From Branchiostoma floridae (Eukaryota; Chordata; Leptocardii; Amphioxiformes; Branchiostomatidae), in the NCBI RefSeq assembly GCF_000003815.2, contig NC_049979.1, forward strand, positions 16,801,933-16,865,932: DNA of 64,000 nucleotides. Reading direction: 5' to 3'. The notes beneath the pieces are model-generated. The model saw only the letters and a program-made list of their open reading frames with translations, had not been told where the DNA came from and did not search any database. Both the position numbers and the translations under genes were made by a program. This document shows positions 13,201 to 22,200 of this stretch, piece after piece. Within the stretch, counting starts at the first letter, position 1. Every line of letters starts with the position of its first letter.

Positions 13201-16200
13201 GATGCTTCAAAACTGCTATAATGCAATAATGGCCATGCTATGAAAGATGTGTTACGATTCATAACATGATGGTTATCATGTGAATTGTTATGATGATGAT
13301 GACAATTTCTTAATTCATGGCAAATGTAAGTTGTTATATAACTTCTGTAAATTTCAAAGCTTGACATTTCATCAATTCCAACTTCATTCCTTTGAGATAC
13401 ATCAAGGACGTTATATAAGACTTGGGTACATGTTCACATACTTTGTATGCTGTATATTAAGAGTTTACATCAAGTTGTATGGTGTAAACATGCACATCTT
13501 TCACCAGCATGACCCACTCATTTCTATAAGGATTGCTCTACATCAATACAGAGAAAGACTTTAGTACAGTGGAAATTTAGGTTAGCATGCAGTGTTGTAT
13601 GGTCATATGCTAGACTGGAATGCAGAGTAGTAGAATTAGAAATGTTGGTGCTTGCAATGGTTCTTGTTAAACCTGAGTCTACAGCTACACAGTAATTTCC
13701 CCAGACGTATGATTACACAACTGGGGGTATATATGTTCAACCTGTCTGCAAGCACCAAGAAAATAAGGCTACAAAACAGTACTAATGCATATGTATCTTG
13801 CATATATCTTCATATTTCATTTGATTGTACAATTTCAATCTGCTCACAACCTCAACCTTTAGCTTTCCAGAAATGTATGCCAACCCATGCACGGGTTGTT
13901 ACATGCATGCATGTATATGTCCGACAAAAACAGGTTACACACCGGTCACAAAATGCCAGACACGAACACGTGGAATAGCCATCGCATCTGGTTAGTCCAG
14001 TTTTTATATATTCATCCAAACATCTCATAGTGACTTCTTGCATTGTTGGACGTGTTGCCAAAATAAATGAAACCAAGACTATAGGCAAAAGTACTGTAAT
14101 GTGAACCTATGACTGGTTAGGACATGCCAATATCTGCCTGTCTGTTACTTACCTTCCATCCAACCCACTGTACAGCACACAGCAAATCATGGCATGCAAG
14201 TAGTGGCAGGGGAAACAACATGGAAAATTTCAGTCACCGAAAGATTTTTACATGTTGTTGTGTAGGAGATTTATGACAATCCTCTCTAGCTAATAAGACT
14301 AACATTTACGATATAGTACATGTACAATCTGCAATGCATTATTTACATCTCATACAAAAATGTATGTTAACAATCCTATTTCAATACGTCAGTACATTTT
14401 TTCCTGATCTAAGGTACTACCTCAATATCATGCAATTTAAAAAGGGGATACCAAAATGAGTTTTTCAAACCTAGCAACTTAATGTTAATTTCTTTTGATA
14501 TTCTGAGAGGGCTCAAATGGGATAATTCAAGAAGAAAATGAAAATTTGGTTTTCCCTTGATTACAAGGACTTTGATATACCCAATCAAAATGTTGACAAA
14601 TGTACATGTACTAAATTTGTACCATCTTAAATTTTGAGTATGGCTCCTGATGGCTCTAGGTTTTATAACTAACCCTTCCTGTGAGGGATGACAAGTCAAG
14701 TAGCTGAGAAGATAAAGTGAGAAGGATGAGAACACATCAAACCAAGGTTAGTGTTAAAGCAGCACTGCACACAGGTTATAATAGGCAGGTCACAATGCCC
14801 AGGGTTGTCAGGCTGAGCAAGACTGGAACACTCATCACGTTTACTCACAGCTAGTCGATCATATTTGTTTTTCACGGGAATGTAGGCTTGGCCCAAGGGC
14901 TCGCTGTCATATGTATGCCCTGGAAAATTTGGAACAAAATGTTATTTTGGAGTAAATATCAAGATCAATTCATTTTGATCTAATGTAACGTTACATACAT
15001 GGTTTTCTAATGATGTATTATTCCTTCTTTACATGTTACAAACCAATTCCTCATTTTGCTTATTCAAGAAAAGCTATTCAATTGATTTCCATAATAATTA
15101 TGAGGAAGGGGTGTTAATTTCTTCCAAACAATGGTTAGCTAATTTTGGCACAGTGGTAAGGTACAACTAGTTTTTCCATTACCATCGTTTTCCTGTGGTA
15201 GCACCCCATGCCAGGTTATCTACCACCATATGCCTGGACTTGAATTACTTGCACTTGTATTGTAGAAAATGTATTTTGTGTCATGTGTTGGTTCAAAATA
15301 CTCCAGTTTGAATGTTCCAATTTTTCTCTGAAGTATGAGTGATCCAGTTTGCTACGGCCTGAAACTCCCGGGAAAGGCACTGCCACTCACTTAAACTTAA
15401 TCTTAACATCGTGACACTGGCTCATCTGTCGCTCCAAACGCTTCTTCTTCTCATCCTCCGACTCCAGAGGACACTGGTCGGGGTACTCGTACGGCGCGGT
15501 GAGATCCGGGTGGAAGGACTCCGACTCGTGGCGACTTCGCTTGAATAGGTCGTTGGCGATCTCCTTGAACTTGTCGTCCATGACTGAATGAACATGCTTC
15601 GGGAAGGACGAGCGGGTGGGAGACAGCACGTTGTTCCGTGGGGGGGACAGGGACCCTGCCAGGTCAGTCTCAGTTTCTGGGTAAGGAGGAAAGTAGTCAT
15701 TTTCAAATATAGCTTTTTTGCTGTGGATCAGCAGCTGAGCAAAGAAACATTAAATAATCACTAAAGAATAGAGCTCATTGCAATGTTGAACCTCAGAGCT
15801 AATCTTTCAGATACAGGCAGCTCATGAGTATTGGTTACCCTTGCTTATACTCAATCCAGATCAAAACACAAGTACCCGAGAATTTCAAAGAGTACAACAA
15901 GGTGGTCAAACTCTCTAGTGATACCAAAAATTACCAATTTGCATTTTGCTTATCAGGGCAGTCTATATCTATCCAGACATCTATCACATATCTATAAGCC
16001 AATGGAGGACCCCCCCCACCCCCCAGCCCACAAACACCCACCACACAGACCTACATGTACAGTACAAGAAATTTGACAACCCTAAATGGAGCATGGAAAT
16101 AATGCTACAAGTTGCATAATAAAAACTATCAAAATACTAGTATTACATTAGAGATAATTAGCACAAGTTATAGCAAACTGCACGGATAGATTGTTTATGA

Positions 16201-19200
16201 TAGCATGAATAATGTCAGGTAAAAAAAAGACTTAATTAGAATCATCGATCAGAAGTAATTAAATTCTGGTCAATCAACACAAAATTGCAATATGCACAAA
16301 TGCAATGACTTATCAATTTAAAAGAGAGCCATTAATGATGAACAAAATTGTCACGTCATGCACATCAATATTTTTCCCCAACTGCTGCTGATCAAGCTAC
16401 ATTGCACCAACATGAATCAAGACTTCTAGATTTTCTGATACACGAGAGGCTGATATGTACAGATAATGCACAGAATGGACCATATATTAGTTACCAACAA
16501 ACGACAGCTTTCCCTTTACCTAACAGGCCATTTTGTGTCACAGCTCATCCCGCTGCCACTTGCCGGTGAAATCATAAATGGCGGAATGGACGCTATCTAT
16601 TACCTGCGCTGGCTTTAACTGGGTATGGGAATGAATATGAATGAAGAAGAGGGAGTGGTGGTACCACAGGTCATGACATCTAAAACGTTATCAGGGTTGA
16701 CAGGGGCATCTGATGGCAACTAACTGATCACCATAGGTCTGCATTATCTCTAATACAAAACAGTAGAGATGCCTGTCATCAGATTAATCAACAGTTGTCC
16801 AATATGTAACAAACACACTGAATCATTGACAGATCATTTCTGACTGAAGCAAACACAATTTTTTCAGCAGGTTTGACTGTGCTGTTCATTTTATACTGTA
16901 CACAGGGCACTTACAAATTCTTACACCAACTATTGATCTACTGACCCAGTCATGGCAAAATAAAAAACACAAATAAATACAACTTCCATACATAATACAT
17001 GTATAGCTACTTCACAGCAGCAGTGAAATATCGTTACAGCTCAATGCACACATGAAAGAACATCTGAGTAGCTTTCCTTTCATGGTACAAAAGACAACCT
17101 TGCTGTGAGTGGTGGTCTGACTGGGTCTGACCTTTGGAAGGCTCTAACCACTGACTATACTGATCCATGACTCCTCCTGGCATCAAACCTTGTACTTTCC
17201 ATCTCAAAAGAAATACATGTAAAACCTATCAATACCTTGATTCAGGGGCACTGCATGGTGACCTTAAAGCAGAATAGACAGTTCACAAGGCCAGGTATGC
17301 TTAGCTTTTAAGTCTCCCTGGTAAGAATTCACAATAGCAGCCAGAAAACACAGGCCAGCTGGTCCCCTTCTGGCTGTCTCTTACAAAACAGCTGATTTAC
17401 AAAATTTGAATGGAACATTCCATTTACTGGGCAAGGGGCAGTCCATGGGGCAGATGGAATTGGGGAGTGTTTTTCCCAGGAACAGTACTGATTCTGAATT
17501 TCAACCACACAGGGTCCCTTTTTATCTGCAGAAAAGACATATCATTGCAGCCTACGCAGAGGTATGTTCTTCTACATTTTATACTGCAACATAAAAACAC
17601 TTACACACAAGTTACAGCAAGAAAAACTGCCCTGTTTCTTTTTTTTTTTAATTCTAGTCTTCAGACCACTCATGGTAGAATAATGGCATGAACATAGATA
17701 TTCAATTCAGCAGATGTGATGGGGATTTCCAATATTTTGTAAATCTAAGTGTACTAGTAAGGGGATCAATACTTTGCATACATGTAAAAGCTCATTTTAA
17801 CAAATAATTCAATGAATCAAGAGTTCCATATAGAATCAAGAGTCAATACTGAAAATGACTCTCAATCAATATCCCACCTGTAACCCTCACCTATTTCAAT
17901 TAATTCAGACAGAAAAATAAGATGTTATTTTGATATTGGAAGATATATGTATTTTGATAGAGGGTCTATTGGAAGATATGTATTCTGATATTGGGAGATA
18001 TTTTAATCCATGTGTGGGAAAATTAGTGTCTTTTTTGCCTAAGGCCAAATCATCTAAGATACTAATATGCCTCAAAACCTCTTTCCAAATGTTTTTCATC
18101 TACTAAAAAAATACTTTTGCACCCTCCCACTAATATTGCATCCTCATTGGGTAAGGTCTTGCTTATGTCGTGTGGTTGCACAATATGGGCATAGGATTGT
18201 GCAATATAACAAGGGTCTACGTGTTGGTAAGAGTTCAAGGGTCAACAGAGGGAATGTTTTAAACCTTTGCCAACATGTTTTAAATCTTTGCCTTCTTTGT
18301 GCACCCTAGTGTTATGTCTTATGACTATGAGGAACATGTTGTGACTTCCCGGATGAGTAGCCAATAGGGCAATTGCCATGGCAAGTAATACACCAGACAT
18401 TTTATAAGACTTTCAACATTAAAGGCATTCTTTTTTTTATTTTAATTGATGGAGACTTCTAAATGATGTTTTTATGGGACATATTAAGAATAGAAAAGAA
18501 AATAGATAATCGTATTCACCACCATTCCTTCCTTGCGAGTGGGAAAGACTGACAGAGAAAAATTAGAAAATGCAAGAAACAAGGAAAAGAAAAATACTAG
18601 TTCTGGTACAACTTGGTAAATGATATCAGTTTATAACTGATATAAATGTAATTGTCACCACTGTTGAAACCCTGCCCCAATGATAAATGTCAGATAACCT
18701 ATGTCGCCATAAGTCAGCCCTGGATAACAGCCAAAGTCCAACCAATCTGAGCTGCAATAACAAATCTCCAATGGCAGTTTTCAGTAAACATGTTTGTCAG
18801 ACATTCCATCCTGACTCCCATGATCATGACGTGACCAAATGGTGTAGGACAAATCATTAGATCTGAATAGTCGTCATTCTCATGTTAGACTTCTTGCATT
18901 TTCTGAAATCTCATCTAATGACTTAATGATTGACAAATCTCTACCATACTACAGACTCAGTGTAACATTAATAACCTTTCATATTTGATATGTCAGCCAC
19001 TTAACCTGACAAATCTGGTTGCCTTCAGAGCAGACAGGTCCATCATGGAAACAATATATTTTACTACATGTAAGTCCACAAGAACAGTTACTTGAAAACA
19101 AAGGTCAATATTATATCATTTTGATGGCAAATTGACAGTGTCATACATACATTCCCCTTCATACCAAAAAGGAAAAGCCAGCAATAATCTTCGGAATAAA

Positions 19201-22200
19201 AATATTTTGTAGTAAAGATTCACATAAAAGAGGTGATATTTACCAAATGTTGGCATCGTACTATCTTTCTGCTTGTTTTCTCACTGAATCTGACTCTTTG
19301 TTTTTAGCTGTCTTCCTTTGCTGTGTCGTTGACTGTGTGATTCGTATGTTGCAATCTTTTGGCTTTTATATGCGAGATGACACCATCCTATCAGGAAACT
19401 TCCAGTTCATGGACTGGTATGCAGTGGATGGCATAAGTCATGAGTCTAAACATAGGATGCCCAAAAGAAGAGCAAACTTGTTCATACTGAATGGGACTTG
19501 ATTTCAGTATCTCGTCTTCCTTTATGATTTATCATTTTATGTAGGTTCATAGCAGAACTGAACCTTCTCCCTGCTAACATATAGTCTTTTGGCAGCAGAT
19601 GTGTATCGGTTATGGGGTAAGCCAGCAAGGAAGGTTAGACAAGTGCAACTTGTGGCAACAATTGTAGTAATTTACATGTATTAAATTTAACAACATATCA
19701 TTGGTAAATTACAACAGGTTGTAGCCAAGGCAAAGAAATTCAAATGTTTGAAACTTTTCCATGAATTGATCATTGATGGATGGTTCCAGAATCCTCCTAC
19801 AATTTTCCCAAATTTTCCTACACAACAAAAACTGATTGGCTTGACCTACTATTAGCTAGCTCACGCACTCCACATGCCTGAGTGGTAAGAAAGTCAACAT
19901 ATCTGCATTACAACAAGATGACATCCTTATTGACTTTACCTCAATCTTTTGACACGACTTGGCAACTCTTACAAGTCACCACTGCCAACGATGACATTTA
20001 TGTAGCCTTTTGCAACATTCATCTTTTTCAGATCAGCACTACCTTGTGCTAGATAAGTCCATGATTGGTTGGATAAGTAATGGAATTAATCCACACCTGC
20101 ACTCACAAGGTGGATACAACAAAAACAAACCTTTTATCGCTGACATAAAAAGTAACTGATTGGTAAGGGTTATCCCTTTGGGTCACCTGGTCGATATATA
20201 GGTTACACATTATGTTACGCACATAGTTTAAGGCTAGCAGCTTGTTTCACGACTCAAAATTGCCAGGATTTAAAATTACTGTTCAGACTAAAAGTATACC
20301 TCACTCTCCATTGAATGTTCTTGAAATAAAAATATGCCCTTATTCATGTCTTCAAACAAATGTTAAAATGTTCTAACATTGACCTTTGCATTTGAATAGC
20401 CTGAAAGATCTGGAAAATCAAAGGCCAACAAATTGCCACCAATACTCAGAGTGTTCTGCTCATTTGTCACAAAAGGACAACACAAGGTTTTATCTCCATA
20501 CATCAGATAAAAATATATGTACAAACAGATAATACTTCATACATCAGATTAAAATACATGTACAAACAGATGGTGCTTCATACATCAGATAATACTTCAG
20601 AGTCATATATCCCTAACGTTATGGGCATAGTCATAGATAGTGGTGCGTACCGAAGCTCACATTCCAGTTCAGGTCCAGACTCGAGTCCAAAGATTCCGGT
20701 TCAGGTCCGGACTTATAAGTCCGGTTTCCCAATTTGTTGTTGCGATTAATAAAGTTACATAGCCATCTAGTGTTGTTTTAGATGATACTAGTATACAACA
20801 AGAAAGAGATTTCCGGTTTTCCAGAAAACCGGTTTTCGACGTTCCGGTTTTAACCGGACTTGAACCGAAAGTTATACTTATAGCAAGTCCAATTCTGGTT
20901 CGGCGAACCGGTACGCACCACTAGTCATAGATATGGTGGTAATGTAAGATATGTTGTACCAATAAGACATGTTGGGTGGGCGGGTAACATTGTTGGATGT
21001 GTTTACCAGCCCACCCAGTTATATGAATAGCCAACTTTATTTTTGAGAGGGAAGGGTTCGTCCTTGGAGTACTAGTAATACCTTTAGATAATGTACATAC
21101 ATAATGTGGGTATGTACTCTCATTCTTTTTTATTTCAATTGGTTTACAACATATATTGGTCATTGGCATGAAGGAAAGATCTATCATCAATGCATTGTCA
21201 ATGGAGGGACAGGCCAGTGCTGTAAAAGTACATCTCCAACATATGACATGTAGTCAACATTGTAGCCCTGAAGAATTTGTTGCCACATTATGAATTAGGT
21301 GACAAATACTGACTAGGGTAGGATATCCTTTGTAGCATGATTCCAAGAGCTTTCCTCCATAAGCCGATGTCAAGAAAACAATAGTTTGAAAGGAATTTAA
21401 GCAAAACAAGAACAATACTGTACAATGTAGTGTAAAAAAGGAAGTATTAAGTATTAAATTGATTTATGATGCGTAAGGGCCATGTGATATAACTGCTAAT
21501 CTAGTCAGTAGCTAGATTATCTCTGAGTCTGACTCCCTGGTAAATAAAGAAGTGAACAGTATAATAATAAGTAAAACTAGAAAGGCCGACATTTGCTTGG
21601 GTGCAAATACAGCATATTTCAGCCATACCCATTCCCACGCACNNNNNNNNNNNNNNNNNNNNNNNNNNNNNNNNNNNNNNNNNNNNNNNNNNNNNNNNNN
21701 NNNNNNNNNNNNNNNNNNNNNNNNNNNNNNNNNNNNNNNNNNNNNNNNNNNNNNNNNNNNNNNNNNNNNNNNNNNNNNNNNNNNNNNNNNNNNNNNNNNN
21801 NNNNNNNNNNNNNNNNNNNNNNNNNNNNNNNNNNNNNNNNNNNNNNNNNNNNNNNNNNNNNNNNNNNNNNNNNNNNNNNNNNNNNNNNNNNNNNNNNNNN
21901 NNNNNNNNNNNNNNNNNNNNNNNNNNNNNNNNNNNNNNNNNNNNNNNNNNNNNNNNNNNNNNNNNNNNNNNNNNNNNNNNNNNNNNNNNNNNNNNNNNNN
22001 NNNNNNNNNNNNNNNNNNNNNNNNNNNNNNNNNNNNNNNNNNNNNNNNNNNNNNNNNNNNNNNNNNNNNNNNNNNNNNNNNNNNNNNNNNNNNNNNNNNN
22101 NNNNNNNNNNNNNNNNNNNNNNNNNNNNNNNNNNNNNNNNNNNNNNNNNNNNNNNNNNNNNNNNNNNNNNNNNNNNNNNNNNNNNNNNNNNNNNNNNNNN

